From Schistocephalus solidus (taxonomy: Eukaryota > Platyhelminthes > Cestoda > Diphyllobothriidea > Diphyllobothriidae): a stretch of 64,000 bases of DNA. The DNA lies in NCBI GenBank assembly GCA_017591395.1, contig WEDG01000198.1, positions 1 to 64,000 of the forward strand. The letters run 5' to 3'. A program made the translations under genes and the position numbers. The notes under the pieces were generated by a model. The model worked only from the letters and a program-made list of their open reading frames with translations, was not told the origin of the DNA and did not search any database. Below, piece by piece: positions 22,495-33,860 of the stretch. Each line of letters begins with the position of its first letter. The first letter of the stretch is position 1.

Positions 22495-23264
22495 TTAAAT
22501 CTTCATAATCACTGCTACGCACGATATTTGACGGGCTTGCGAAAGGTCAGATGATGGTGCGGCCCGTCGATAGGCACTACAGCACGATGATAACGTCAAA
22601 TAGGGAGGGTCACGTTCTGACTTTTGAGTGCCTTGAAGAGCAGGAGTGTCAATATTATCAGATCTGGAAGTGGAAACCGATGTCTGTTGAAGACTAGAAC
22701 ATGCGGTTCCGCTTGGGTAGCATTCCATGATTCTGTCTGCATGAGTGGCTAGTTTATCCAATGAGGTGCTCGTGTCGAGCATAGCCAATACCTGCTGCCA
22801 TGGCAGGGGAAGCTTATCAAGCCAGATCTGTCGGAAATTTGCATCATCCATATGACGACCAGCAAGCAAAGAACGCATGTGTCGCATTAGTTGGGAAGGT
22901 GTTTGATCGCCAAGTTCGACTGGCGTGAAAAGCTCACGCAGCATTCGGTTGGCCGACTTGGCCACACGATTAATTACAGCATCCTTCAACTGGGTGTATG
23001 GCTCCTCAGCAGGGATAGGATCAAGGAGGTCCTCGACGTCAACGGCAACATCGAAGGGAAGTGATTGCACTACGTATGAATAACGCGTGCATTCACTGGT
23101 GATACGGCACGTCGAGAAAACTGCCTCGATCTGCCTAAACCATACGCGAGGGTTGCTCGGCGTAAATGGGGGCAATTTGAAAGAGAGGCTATGGACGTCA
23201 AGAGAGTCTGCGTTAGTCTCATTGTCCGTGATAGTAAGTGATATGGTGCGTAATGATAGAAAAG
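22495..23264 (-). pseudogene. Gypsy-1 Gag (capsid) region
   Basis: Open over 226 codons in the conserved part and extends upstream without a stop to the primer site. It carries LPPFTPSNPRVWFRQIEAVF, then LKDAVINRVAKSA, ELGDQTPSQLMRHMRSLL and LDKLATHADRIME, the capsid signature of CsRn1-like Gypsy elements. No ATG lies at the expected start, so the start is uncertain. Gag forms the particle in which reverse transcription takes place. Confidence 0.8.
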
Positions 23265-23275
23265 CGGGGTCACCA
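23265..23275 (-). promoter_or_regulatory. Gypsy-1 primer-binding site next to LTR remnant
   Basis: The minus strand reads TGGTGACCCCG, which matches the first 11 bases expected for a tRNA-Trp primer as used by CsRn1-type elements; the rest of the site has diverged. The LTR should end just to its right; about 70 bp remain (23276-23345) before an nLTR-F fragment. Confidence 0.6.
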
Positions 23276-23345
23276 AATTTTGTAGTGTAGACGAGGGTCG
23301 AAACTGCTAAGAACCGAGGTGTACAAAATAAATTAACGCTCAGTA

Positions 23346-23800
23346 GAGAATTGTGTCTAAACTACAAACGACAAAATACCTACAAACTGTACAATAGATA
23401 TAGTCTTCAACCCGTCTGGCTCAGAAGACTCCTAAATTGTCTCACTTTTCTATTCAAAATCACAGACGACCAAGATATTCTCAGAATGAATATACTAACA
23501 AATCAAAACGGCCCTCGAGACACTAGAAATTATGAAAATATTATAAAAATTCCTCAATTCAAAAAGGCGCAACGATCCAACTTCTATTCCATAAGATACG
23601 CGACAATATGGAATGCCCTACCAAGTTCTATCAGAAATAGTCGAACCCTACTAGAATTTAAAAATAAAAATCAAACAACATCTGTTAAATAATACCACAC
23701 ATCTATTTTTTGAATAAGAAAGGACATTTTTCAACTCAGTTCTTTAACATCGAACTCGGGCCGAAAGGGTTCTGATAACGCCATTTTCGGGAATCACGCG
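23346..23800 (+). pseudogene. nLTR-F RT C-terminus and 3' UTR
   Basis: A 113-codon open frame (23351-23692) reads YSLQPVWLRRLLNCLTFLFK and FYSIRYATIWNALPSSIR, the C-terminal region of a CR1/Jockey-like ORF2, different from A, B and E. The 3' UTR ends near 'gggccgaaagggttctga'. It is a 5'-truncated insertion in or beside the Gypsy-1 LTR. Confidence 0.75.
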
Positions 23801-24084
23801 TTTTACAACGTGACGGTTACTATCGGTGAAAGCTTCTTCAATTCTGAGTCCTCCCGATGAGCTGCCGTATGTGCATCTAGAAGTCAAGCAAATCCAAACG
23901 TACTTTCGGCAATAGCCATTTCAGGCCAGAAGCTCCCACGAGTAGCTATTTGACGTCCTTTTATGAACAACTTACGACGACATGCAATGCACATAGAGAT
24001 GAAGAATTTAATCATCTGGTTATGTGGTACACCATCTGGTTATGGGCAAGCTATAGCTGGTGGTTAGTGACCTTCGAGACTCAA

Positions 24085-24615
24085 AAGTACCTATCCTCTG
24101 GCTATGCGCAAGGGCTCTAAATTTTATGATTTATATACCCATTATCTAAAAAGCAGATTTTTTTCAATTTTTAAAACTTATTAAAAAATTACGATAATTT
24201 TACATTTTTAAATGTTTTTGGATAGTGTCTTTATTTTTATATATAATTTAATGATTTTTAAAGAATTTGCTTAAAAACTAACCTGCAAAACTTTTTATAT
24301 TTTTATCCCAGTCTGTTAGTAGTATATTTATTTCGGTTTTAACATCATTTATGCTCTACGTAATTCGAATGCGCAACGAGCCGCAGGCCTAGGTTTTGAT
24401 ATAGCTTTATGAAACGAATGGTACTAGCTGTTTCATACAGCTAGATCAAACATAATTCAACACTATGTTATATAATACAAATATAAAGACTGTAGGTCTG
24501 CATTAAAAGTTTCTAACCGTTGAACTCTTCCTGCTCCTAATCTTTTTTCACCTTTTTTAGCAATCAGTCAACTAAGTCTAATTAGTCGGCAGACCCCACA
24601 CCGGAATCGACTGCG
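24085..24615 (+). repeat. Rep-H, 5' part
   Basis: Matches 6884-7403 with the shared hairpin at about 24428-24446. It stops at 'gaatcgactgcgctc', where ORF1 of an nLTR-B copy starts, so its 3' part is missing. No coding content was seen. Confidence 0.65.
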
Positions 24616-25850
24616 CTCAAATCGGCGTCTGGACTCTCTCATCCATTTGGTTGCCAGTGAAACATTAGACCGACAGAAATAAAATTATAATGTCCTTTTA
24701 AAAAATGTTTCCCAAGACAGACGACATATTGACGCTGCCATAGATTTCCTGCACTCGTGCAGCTTCAACTACAAAATAGTGGAGGCCAAACGCCTCTCCT
24801 TACGTAGCAAAAATCCACCTTTATTAGTTACCCTTTTTCATCAATCGAGGTGGACTCCCTCTCTGCACAACGAGGTCACCTTTCTCGTTATCTCCCAATT
24901 GCAATTTTTTCCATTTTTGGGATCTTACACCGATGGAGCGAAGAAATTTGTCTCCCCTTTCGCATAAGGTCTTCGGCCTCTCGCTTTATTATCCATAAGT
25001 CTGATCAGGGCTATACAAACCACAACGAGACGGTACATTAATCTTCTCTGGTATCTGGTTCAAAAATACCTTAACTTCACTTCCTACTTTTCTTCCAATG
25101 AATCCATTCACGCCTTCTACCTCGCGAATAGGAATTTCAAACTCAGCAGCTTTCAACTATATCGTAAGCCAAACTTTAATATCGATGACTTCGTCTAAAA
25201 TGCCATGACCGACTGCTTCTCCATTTCAAAAGTAGGTTTCCTTGTATTCCTGCGGGTGAATTAGTCCAAAAACTGGGGTAAGTCCGCCTCGTTCCCAATC
25301 CACGCCATCCAATCCGGTCTCAACTGTTCAATCTTATTAACTTATCAATACCGCGGGCAGGTATAAGTATGCTCCTAATTTAACTTCCAAAAAGAAAAAC
25401 GTCATTACAGTTGGAAAACCCTTCTAACTTTCCAGAATCTGCTATACATACACAAAATTTCCTTAGCAATCATCCCAACCCAAAAACTTCTCAGGCTCCC
25501 CAATTAAGTAAATATACCCCTTATGGTAACAGTTTTCCAAAACCATTCGTTCAATTTTCAAATCTGATTCTCCCCCATATTATTCCAATATTTCTCAAAA
25601 TCCTATTTTAAGGTCTCCTCTTATTTTCGCTAAGCAGAAAAGATCCGTCCTCTCAATGTATGACATCCAAATATTTTTCTCTACAATAATCCTAATTTAG
25701 TTAACGGTAACATCTTATCAAATTGTAGAACGCAGCAATTTTACATTCCGCCCACACCTTCTTGCCTACAGTTCACTTCCCCTCCACCAAGTCTTCCTTT
25801 TTTATAAACAATAATGAACATATGCCGCGTTCCACAAATACGCTCAGTAC
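24616..25850 (+). pseudogene. nLTR-B copy 3 ORF1, decayed
   Basis: Translation in shifting frames gives FLHSCSFNYKIVEAKRLSLR and RSKNPPLLV (about 24748-24835), the same block as at 8910-8985. Further on, FYLANRNFKLSSFQLYRKPN (about 25108-25170) and a Ser/Pro/Asn-rich end (25411-25611) follow. No frame is open over more than 66 codons. Confidence 0.6.
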
Positions 25851-25869
25851 AGTTTCACTCAACGCGAGA

Positions 25870-26770
25870 TAGTCGTGAAAAATATGACTGAGCTAAGAAC
25901 TGTAGCTTTTGAGTTTGACCCAGGTATTATGTGCATCACAGAATCTTGGGCTCATGGTCTAATTTCAGACTCCATGCTCGCTTTAGATATATTTAGTTTA
26001 TATCGACAAGATCGCGTTGAAAAACGTGGTGGTGGTTGTCTTCTTTACGGTAAATCATCTCTCGTACATTCCCATTACGATCTTAGGATTTCTTCGTTTT
26101 CCGGAAATACTTGTTTCGTTTCCGTCATCCTCCGGCACACGAAAAAAACATAATTGGCTGTGGTAATCATCCTCCGTGTTATTCCGGCAATGAATGTCAA
26201 CTCTGTCAACTCTTTGAAAAAGTTGCAGAAACTCCGTTTGATGTCAAAATAATCGTTGGAGATTTTAATTGGCCAGAAATCGACTGGCATGCAAGTACTT
26301 CTCCGCTAAAATTTAAGATCTTGTTGAACGCAATTTACTTTTCAAACATGTCTTAATTATTCAGCTCAGTGACTATAAAATGTAGTATTTATGATTTAAT
26401 TTTCACGAATTGCGTCCATCTTTTTTTAATGAATTTCCGTCAAACCCTTTTTACAAGTGATCATGCATTAATTCATTGTTGTTTTCCAGTCTCCTCCTCT
26501 GCAAAGCCAGAAATAGAACGTACCTATTTTGACTTTTCTCATGTTAACAAAGAATTAATAAATAGCTTTACAAGCACTCTGGGGTGGCCAAGCTTTTTTC
26601 CAAATAAGAATCCAAGTTTTTTCCACGATACATTACAAAGCCTAAAAGGTGGCCTTCTCACTTTAATTCCACAAAATACCTTTAGATCAAATGCTGCTTC
26701 TTCCACAGTCGCACACTTTCTGCAAAATCAACTTAAAAATTATGATAGCAGCTTAAGGATCCGTCCATAA
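25870..26770 (+). pseudogene. nLTR-B copy 3 endonuclease
   Basis: Two overlapping frames: 25875-26153 (MTELRTVAFEFDP, ITESWAHGLISDS, KRGGGCLLYGKSS) and 26111-26356 (IIGCGNHPPCYSGN, IIVGDFNWPEIDW), then 26369-26770 (TSDHALIHCCFPV). In the Glu block the sequence is ITESWA. It shows the uninterrupted arrangement that Rep-H splits in the copy at 6880-7784. At least two frame breaks. Confidence 0.8.
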
Positions 26771-27199
26771 GTTCGTTATCGGTCCACTTAAGGATCGGAC
26801 AAATATTTGAATTAGCTTCAAAAATGAGGATCGAGCGAGATAGGCGTAGGGAGTCTCTAGCCATTAGCGATGATAATACTTCCAAATCTATTGCTCAAGT
26901 GTTCCGCCTCCGTTCTTCCGCTAAATCTAAGAAAGGTATTCCGCCCTTACCCGATTGCAATAATAATTTCATTGCAGAGGATTGGGGCAAAGCAGAATTG
27001 TTAAATTCCTTCTTTGCCAAACATTTTACCCTTGGAAACCGATCCCTTTCCTTCGATCACCCTGGCCTACAAATAAAAGGAGGAGAAATAGTCCACATTG
27101 AACGAAATTTTCTTTGGCCGGAAGTAGTCAGGCGGAAAACTTAACCAAGGTCAACCGGCCGGCTCTGGAAAGATACCAGAAGCAATAGTGGCCGCTGCC

Positions 27200-27905
27200 T
27201 CGAAATCTATTACACCAATTGTCAGAGTCTCTTCAATAAACTTGGCGAACTCAAAACAATAGTATCTGAGCAGAAACCGCATATAATTGCATTAGCAGAG
27301 ACTTGGCTGACCGTAGCAATAGGGATCAGTGAAGTCAGCATTGAAGGCTATCAACTGTTCCGCTACGACAGATCTCAATGTAGGGGCGGAGGAGTGGCAC
27401 TTTATGTAGCCAATGAAATTTCCTGTTGTCAGAGGGAAATCGCAGACATAACCCTACGACGATATGAAATAATTTCATGCAAAATTAAGATAAGGCAACA
27501 TCCGGCACTCAATATATGCGTTGTTTATCGGCCTCCCGGCTCCAGCGAAAGTGACGACGTAGCACTGCTAAGTTCACTGACGGTTATCTGTAAACAGGAA
27601 AATATATTACTCCTGGGTGATTTCAACGCTCCTGGCATCGATTGATGAGGCCTGGAGTAAAGCCGCAGCAGCACCTTTCAATTATCAACTACTTCAGTTT
27701 TTCTTTTGGACGATTATCTCATTCAACACATAGACTTCTACAACCCGACGGCGAGAAGGCCAAAAGATCAGACTGTCTAGATCTCGTTTTTAGTAAAGAA
27801 GAGGGGATCATAAGGGAAGTGAACTCACAACCGCCGCTAGGGTTAAGCGACCACGTTGATTTTTACCTGCGTGTGTTACCTATTGTCTCCAAAATTGCAA
27901 AATAA
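27200..27905 (+). pseudogene. nLTR-A copy 2 endonuclease
   Basis: YYTNCQSLFNKLGELKTIVS (about 27208-27265), ALAETWLTVA, CRGGGVALYVANE, VVYRPPGSSESD, LLLGDFNAPGID followed by TGA (27643-27645), then in a shifted frame DCLDLVFSK and LGLSDHVDF. All catalytic EN residues are present across the two frames. A frame break at about 27640 and a stop at 27903-27905 disable it. Confidence 0.8.
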
Positions 27906-27944
27906 AGAGGCGCAGAAATATTTGGAAAAGCCGATTTTGAAGAA

Positions 27945-30016
27945 ATGAGACGTACCGCTTCCGCAGAAAACTGGTTAATCAGTACGAACGATACAAATGA
28001 ATTATGGCAGCATATCCAGGGGACTGTAGAGCGCTTAATTGAAGTCCATTGCCCAATGAAAGTAATAAGACCATGTGCCAGACCTCCATATGTCAACCAG
28101 CCGATAAAAAGGGCCATGAAGAAGAAACAAAGGTTGTGGAAAAAGTACGAGCATCTTCAAGATTCAACATCACTTGCCGAATATAAAGCGCAACGAAATA
28201 TATGTCGTAAGGAAATATGAAATTATAGAACTGCCTTTGAGCGTCAACTTACAACACAAGCCACAATATGTCCAAAGAAGCTTTATGGATACATCCGCAG
28301 TCAAAGGAAGCACCGGGACGACATTGCAACGCTAAGGAATAACCTCGGGAACGTAGCAACGGAAGGACCGCGGAAAGTAGAGTTACTGTCAGAGTTTTTC
28401 AGATCGGCGTTTACGATGGAATCCCCCGACGATAATTTGGGAGTAGAAGTGGGCGAAGGTACAGCGGTTATTGAAACTGTTACCTTTTCTGTCGCAGACG
28501 TAAGACATGTCCTCAGTCACATCAAATCAGACAAGTCTCCTGGACCGGATGGGATCCCTGAACTGATACTTAAAGAACTTTCGACCGAGCTATCGGTGCC
28601 TCTTTCAATTCTGTTCGAGCTTTCCATGCGAACAGGGGACTTGCCCTTGCAGTGGAAGACGACCAACATCGTACCGTTATATAAGGGAGGTAGCAAGATG
28701 TCTACAAACAGCTTTCGGCCCATAAGCTTGACTTGCCTTTTCCTGCAAAATGATGGAGGTCCTTGTGAAGCAGGCCATACTAAGATTTTGCGATGAAAGT
28801 GATATCATACAAAATTTTCAACATGGCTTTCGGCGAGGGCGCTCCTGCCTTTCAAATTTACTGACTTCAATTGAGGCCTGGACAAGTGCTTTAGAAGAGG
28901 GCTTCGAAGTGGATGTAGTGTACATCGATTTCCGCAAAGCCTTTGACAGCGTGCCCGATCAACGCCTTTACACAAACTGAGCGTTCTTGGCATCAAGGGA
29001 AAAATTTCGGACTGGATCAGGTCATTTTTAGTCGGTCGAAAACAACGCGTTTGCATCGGGGGGGATGAATCGGACTGGGTTGACGTAGTTAGTGGGGTTC
29101 CTCAAGGTTCCGTTCTCGGTCCTCTACTCTTCATTCTCTATGTAAATGACAGCCTTCAAGAACTGGACTGCGGTAAAATCATGTTCGCCGATGACGTTAA
29201 ACTCTGGCAGGTCATTAAGCGCCCAAGCGACCGAGATGCTCTGCAAAATAATCTTTGCAAACTGCAGACGTGGTCTGAGAGATGGCTGCTGGATTTCAAT
29301 GTGCAAAAGTGTGCCGTCCTCCACCTGCATCCAACAAACTACCCTATCCCCCAGAGCAGCAGGACATATCACCTGAAAAACATCCAAATTCCCGTAGCAT
29401 CTACGCAAAGAGACCTAGGCATTTGGATACAGAGTAATCTGAAGCCCTCATTACAGTCTGTCAAAGCCGCAAATAAAGCCACGGGAGTGCTGCACGCTAT
29501 AAAAAGGGCGTTTCTAGCCTTCGACGAAGATCTCTTTGGCAGAGTGTACGGCACATTTGTTCGACCACACCTAGAGTATGGCATACAGGCGTGGCGGCCA
29601 TGGCTAGCAAAGGACACAGCATGTCTGGAGAAAGTGCAGCGTCGGGCAACAAAGCTAGTAAGAGGTCTAGAAAACCACACTTACATAGATAGACTGGCAT
29701 GCCTAAATTTATTCCCTCTGCATTACAGGCAACAAAGAGGGATCTTATCCTAGTTTACAAGATAATAAACGGTCTTGAGAAAGGATTACGCTTTGAAGAC
29801 ATGTTTCAGTGGTACCTCTCGCCTCATCTCCGTGGGCACACAATGAAGCTGCGCACGAAAATGTCCAAGCTAAACCTCCGCTCTGAATTCTTCACGCAAC
29901 GTGTCATACAACAGTGGAGCAACCTTCCACAGTCAGTCGTGGAGGCAACTTCCCTTCAAATGTACAAACAACGCTTGGATAATTACATGCGTCCCCTTTC
30001 CTCTCTCAAAGTCTGA
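27945..30016 (+). pseudogene. nLTR-A copy 2 reverse transcriptase
   Basis: Pieces in order: linker 27945-28220; 28416-28796 with SDKSPGPDGIPELILKEL and FRPISLTCLF; 28750-28980 with FQHGFRRGRSCLSNLL and VYIDFRKAFDSVP; about 28980-29753 with VVSGVPQGSVLGPLLFILYV, catalytic FADD (29184-29195) and VRPHLEYGIQAWRPW; 29699-30016 with the last C-terminal segment ending LSSLKV. Breaks between pieces are single-base shifts. Among the A copies this has the longest uninterrupted RT palm. Confidence 0.85.
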
Positions 30017-30123
30017 ACTCTAAAAACCAGACATATATTGTAAAAAACGATGCTACTCTCCTCCCACCCAAGTCTGACCTCTAAAAAAAACCAGACATAT
30101 ATTGTAAAAAACAATGCTACTCA
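30009..30123 (+). repeat. Two-copy tandem repeat in the nLTR-A copy 2 3' UTR
   Basis: Two units of about 55-60 bp each contain 'aagtctga' and 'ccagacatatattgtaaaaa' with few differences. It lies right after the ORF2 stop. A local slippage duplication is the simplest explanation. Confidence 0.8.
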
Positions 30124-30240
30124 CTGTTTGCCAATACTATGTTAGTAGTAGTAAATTTACACGTGCTAAATAGGGTTTTCAAAGGCATTGCCTATTATCC
30201 TCACCAAATAAACTGAAATAAACTGAAAAACTGAAACTGA

Positions 30241-30346
30241 GACTGGAAGCTGACTTCTGCTTCCTTTTCCGCCTTAATAATAGCTCCAATATTCTACGAA
30301 TTCCAGCCCTTACCCGCGTTAGTCGTCCGTACAACCTACGTAGCTC
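30241..30346 (+). pseudogene. nLTR-B C-terminal RT remnant, right flank of the nested nLTR-A
   Basis: Reads RLEADFCFLFRLNNSS and ALTRVSRPYNLR, the segment seen at 19020-19120 (minus) and 38850-38960. It follows the nLTR-A tail without spacer, so it is probably the rest of nLTR-B copy 3, with the palm deleted. Confidence 0.65.
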
Positions 30347-30960
30347 TTCACAGCACTGATAATCTTGACTGTGATGCCATCATGTTAACGGATGATAGCA
30401 AAATCTGGAAAACCATTAGCTCTGTTGACGACGCGCAGAAATTACAAGAAAACCTTGACAAATTGACTATCTGGTCCAATAAGTGGCTTCTATCATTTAA
30501 TATACCCGAAGGTATAATCTTATGCTTTCAATCTGGCAGAAGACGTTTCCCCAAACATCAATACTACCTAAATCGAATTCGATTAAAAGAAGTAGATACA
30601 CAAAAATATCTAGGTATTTGGAGCACTTCCAACCTAATGCCCTCCAAACACTCTAAACTAGCCGTCAAAAAGGCGGTGAGCATCATGCACTGGATCAGGC
30701 ACGCTTTCATCATCTTTCCTCCCAAAATGTTTTCACGGATCTTCAGCAATTTCTTTAGACCCCATTTGGAATATCGAATGCCAACATGGATGCCCTGGAT
30801 TAAGAAATAAAGTGATCCCGTTGAGCAGATGTAAAGATGGGTAACACAATTGGTGGATGGTCTTAGGACCCTGTCATATCCAGAAAGACTTATCAAGCTT
30901 AACATGTTTCCTTTATTCTATAGACAAATGTGATGTGACCTGCTATGGACATTCTCCTAA
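30347..30960 (+). pseudogene. nLTR-A RT fragment (third subtype)
   Basis: Reads NLDCDAIML, TDDSKIWKTISSVDDAQKL (catalytic FADD changed to LTDD) and KYLGIWSTSNLMPSKHSKLA, WIRHAFIIFPPKMFS and FRPHLEYRMPTWMPWIKK followed by TAA at about 30810. It is closest to the copy at 32595-33000. Both ends are truncated. Confidence 0.75.
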
Positions 30961-31516
30961 CAATACTCATGGTTATAAACATTTTGCCACTGTACAAGTT
31001 TACTTATTCACTGTGGGATGTATTCTTAAATATATTTTATATAAATTGACAGTGCTCACAAGAAAGCATGGAAAAAAAACATTTATTATTATAGCATCTC
31101 AGACTTACGTTCGATGGCGAGATTTAAACGTTCATGACTGATGAAATTTTGCATTCAGGCCTCGTGGACACCTTTTAGGCATAGTTTCATATGTATTTAG
31201 TGGGCAGATTTTGCTAAGTATAGGTGGCAAATAATATATGGACTATTTCGATGCTCATGTTTCCTCTATCCTAATTAGAAATCGGCTTTCCTCCAACTCT
31301 TCTAAGCCGCGTTTGAACACCATTAAATTTAGCAGTAACTTAGGGGATGGGTTTAGTCGAGGAGGCAGTCACCGGATCAACGCATATGGTATTTAAGAAA
31401 CGCATTGCGTTCATTTGTAAGTGGAGGCAGATTAAAGAAGTAGAACTAACGATCAATATTGACTTCCTACGTGTCCCAGCCATTTTCAGGCGACAGCACA
31501 CTTAACCTTCCGGTCG
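30961..31516. other. Unassigned sequence
   Basis: Nothing recognised. A 94-codon frame that starts in the nLTR-A fragment (30857-31141) has no family match that I can see and is probably chance. Confidence 0.3.
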
Positions 31517-31576
31517 TAAATAAATAACTAAATTGTATATTTAAGGTCCAGAGGGCCCCATCATTACATGAACATA
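31517..31576 (-). mobile_element. nLTR-B subtype-2 tail fragment, reversed
   Basis: The reverse complement of 'aaattgtatatttaaggtcc' and the adjoining 'agagggccccatcatta' matches the 3' end at 39910-39955 and 13390-13430. Only about 60 bp remain. Confidence 0.6.
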
Positions 31577-32224
31577 TTTCTCGAAATCGAAATCTTAAGC
31601 GTTTTTGTATATCAATTCATAAATAAAATGATCGCATTTTGTTGTTTTCTTCCGTTTTTGGCTTGATCAAACTGTTTAGGGAATTTTCGGTGGTCAGGTA
31701 CAGCTACTGTTGTATGTGAGCTTTTTGGGGCTGTATTTTCAATGCCATTGCGCCGTTATATACATCATTCTGTTCGTTTGCTCTTTCATCGGAGGCGTAA
31801 TCTGTCACAATTTGTTCCGCAGAAGCGAGTTTTCAAAGAGACAAGGCAGACTAGAAGGGTAATTTCTTACTTATTGTATGGTATATCATTGGACAAAATG
31901 ACTAAATATCTTGGGTTCGACTCTCGGGTACGTTATCCATTAAGTTGAGTATGGCTGTCTGAAAACCACTAATAAGTCAACAATGGTCATTCTAATTTCT
32001 CTTATCGTTGGTGGCGCTGCACTCAGCATATATTTATGACTGTCATTCGACAGCCTGAGAGAACGCTAATTGATTCACAAGACGCAACGCATGAGCAGGT
32101 CCCGTAAACTGATCGGCAGATACACATCCCATAGAAATTTTGTCTGTATATAACCCCGCTTATAATCTTCCTCGCATAAATTTATATTAAACACTTGCGT
32201 GCCTACCCTGAATTGCATGTACAG
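31577..32224. other. Unassigned sequence with a short basic open frame
   Basis: A 68-codon plus-strand frame at 31742-31948 is rich in Arg. Its middle is preceded by a possible acceptor ('ttgttccgcag', ending about 31821) and followed by GTAATT. I do not recognise the product, and no second exon could be joined to it. Confidence 0.25.
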
Positions 32225-33655
32225 GGGATTTTTGCAGAAAATTAGACAAAAAAACGGCCGAGTGCCCCTTCAGTCGCACGAGAAATGGACAAAGGCCACA
32301 GATAAGGGTCATGCAGTAGATGTTGTATTTTTTTGACTTCAAAAAAGCCTTTGATGAGTGTACCACACGGGCTTCTTTTGCAGAAGATTTGGAACGTAGG
32401 AATTCAAGGAAAAACTTTTCAATTGGATCAAAGAGTTTCTTGTCTTTTCAGAGTACAGAGAGTTGTTGTTGGAAACTCTAGCTCAGAATGGGTAAAAAGT
32501 AGAAAGTGGTGTTCCACAGGGTTCTGTTTTGGGCCCCCTACTCTTCCTAATCTACGTGAACGACTGTCTCAACGACCTAGATTGTGAAGCTGTCATGTTT
32601 GCAGATGACATTAAAATATGGACTGAAGTCAGCTGCGCTGATGACGCAAAAAGGGTTACAATCGAATATCGACAAACTAAGTGCCTGGTCGGCTAAGTGG
32701 CTTCTTAAGTTTAATGTATCCAAGTGCGTGATCCTACATCTAAGCGCCGGTCGAAAAGTATCTCTGAGACACCAGTACTTTATTAATGGCACTGCATTAA
32801 AAAGAGGTCGAAACATACAAAGATCTGGGCATGTGGACAACTGTGAATTTGATGCCCTCAGAACACTGTAAGAAAGCAGTCCAGAAGGCAGCATGTACAC
32901 TACATTGGATCAGACGTGCGTTTAAAAATATTCCCCCTGATCTATTCGGAAAAGTCTATGGCGCCTTTGTGAGACCACATTTAGATTACGGAGTACCAGC
33001 TTTGATACCGTGGATGAAGAAAGATGTTGACCTCCTCGAACAGGTGCAACGGAGAGCAACGAAGATGGTTGACGGTCTTAAGACTTTACCGTACCAAGAA
33101 AGATTGAAAAAGCTTGACTTATTTCCTCTTTCCTACAGGCACTTACGGTGTAGCCTGCTCTGGACATTCCGGATTATCCGGGGCCATGAGTCCACCCTGA
33201 GATCGGAGGATTTCTTCGACTTTGCCTGCACAACTCATCTGCGTGGTCATCCTTACAAGGTTAATAGCGAACGCACGCGATTAAACCTCAGAAAGTTTTC
33301 TTTCAGCCAACGAGTGGTTCGACCTTGGAACTCGTTACCAAGTGAGATGGTTACCTCTGAAAGCATTATTGATTTTAAAAGAAGGCTTGATTGCATTGTA
33401 TTTGACAAAAGACGACTGTCACAGCCTGATTTCTTAAAACCAGCCTTTTAAAATCTTTCGGGCTCTACTTTTCTTCCACAATGTTTCGCTTATGGCTGTG
33501 AAAACGCATTTGAAGTTATGTTATGCTTTGACTCAAACATTTTAAAATGTACAACATTTTATATTGACTGTTCACATGCAATGATAACCTAACATTAATA
33601 GGGTCATCAAGGGCAATGCCTGTAACCCTTCAAAATATACACATATATATATATG
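32225..33655 (+). pseudogene. nLTR-A 3' half (third subtype), best C-terminus
   Basis: Starts at the RT palm: VVFFDFKKAFD (about 32320), SGVPQGSVLGPLLFLIYV-like block in frame pieces (32500-32560), catalytic FADD at 32598-32609. From 32831 to 33451 one frame of 206 codons covers the whole C-terminal region: WIRRAFKNIPPDLFGKVYG, VRPHLDYGVPALIPWMKKD, LEQVQRRATKMV and RVVRPWNSLPSEMV, ending LKPAF. The 3' UTR ends with 'gggtcatcaagggcaatgcc' and TA repeats (33635-33655). 5'-truncated. Confidence 0.8.
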
Positions 33656-33860
33656 TAAAGCACCTGAGATGTGATCCCTTGGTCTTTGGTCATTAAGTCT
33701 AAATGTCTACTATCAAGTCATTGGCCCCGTGAAGTGTCAGTTGTGCTACAGTGTAGTAATTATCATAGGAAAGATGTTTAATGGCCAGTTTACGACAACT
33801 GCTCCTTATGGTGTGCATTAGGTTTCAGTGTAGAGCCCTCACTGCCAGTCGCACAACGAC

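Larger units (their letters stand above)
19411..23345 (-). mobile_element. Gypsy-1 LTR retrotransposon (CsRn1-like), reversed, 3' LTR lost
   Basis: Order on the minus strand: LTR remnant (23276-23345), primer-binding site (23265-23275), Gag (22495-23264), CHCC finger and protease (22010-22362), RT (20830-21955), RNase H (20305-20835), integrase (19411-20274). This gag-PR-RT-RH-IN order is that of Ty3/Gypsy; the finger and tRNA-Trp-like primer point to the CsRn1 clade known from flukes. The left end stops in the integrase C-terminus at an nLTR-B junction, so no 3' LTR remains. Frame breaks occur in every domain. Confidence 0.85.
24616..27061 (+). mobile_element. nLTR-B copy 3 (ORF1, EN and start of RT), interrupted by nLTR-A
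   Basis: 5'-truncated in ORF1. The order ORF1 (24616-25850), EN (25870-26770) and RT entry (26824-27060) follows the reversed element at 4171-9822. At 27062 it is broken by nLTR-A copy 2; a C-terminal RT piece of the same family reappears at 30241 directly after that copy, with the RT palm missing between. Confidence 0.75.
27062..30240 (+). mobile_element. nLTR-A retrotransposon copy 2, nested in nLTR-B copy 3
   Basis: Starts with the last codons of ORF1 (GGEIVHIERNFLWPE, 27070-27125), followed by EN, RT and a 3' UTR with the end motif 'gcattgcctattatcctcac' and repeats of 'aaactg' (30206-30240). 5'-truncated a little beyond the end of ORF1. Broken by several stops and shifts but each domain is well preserved. 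Confidence 0.85.
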
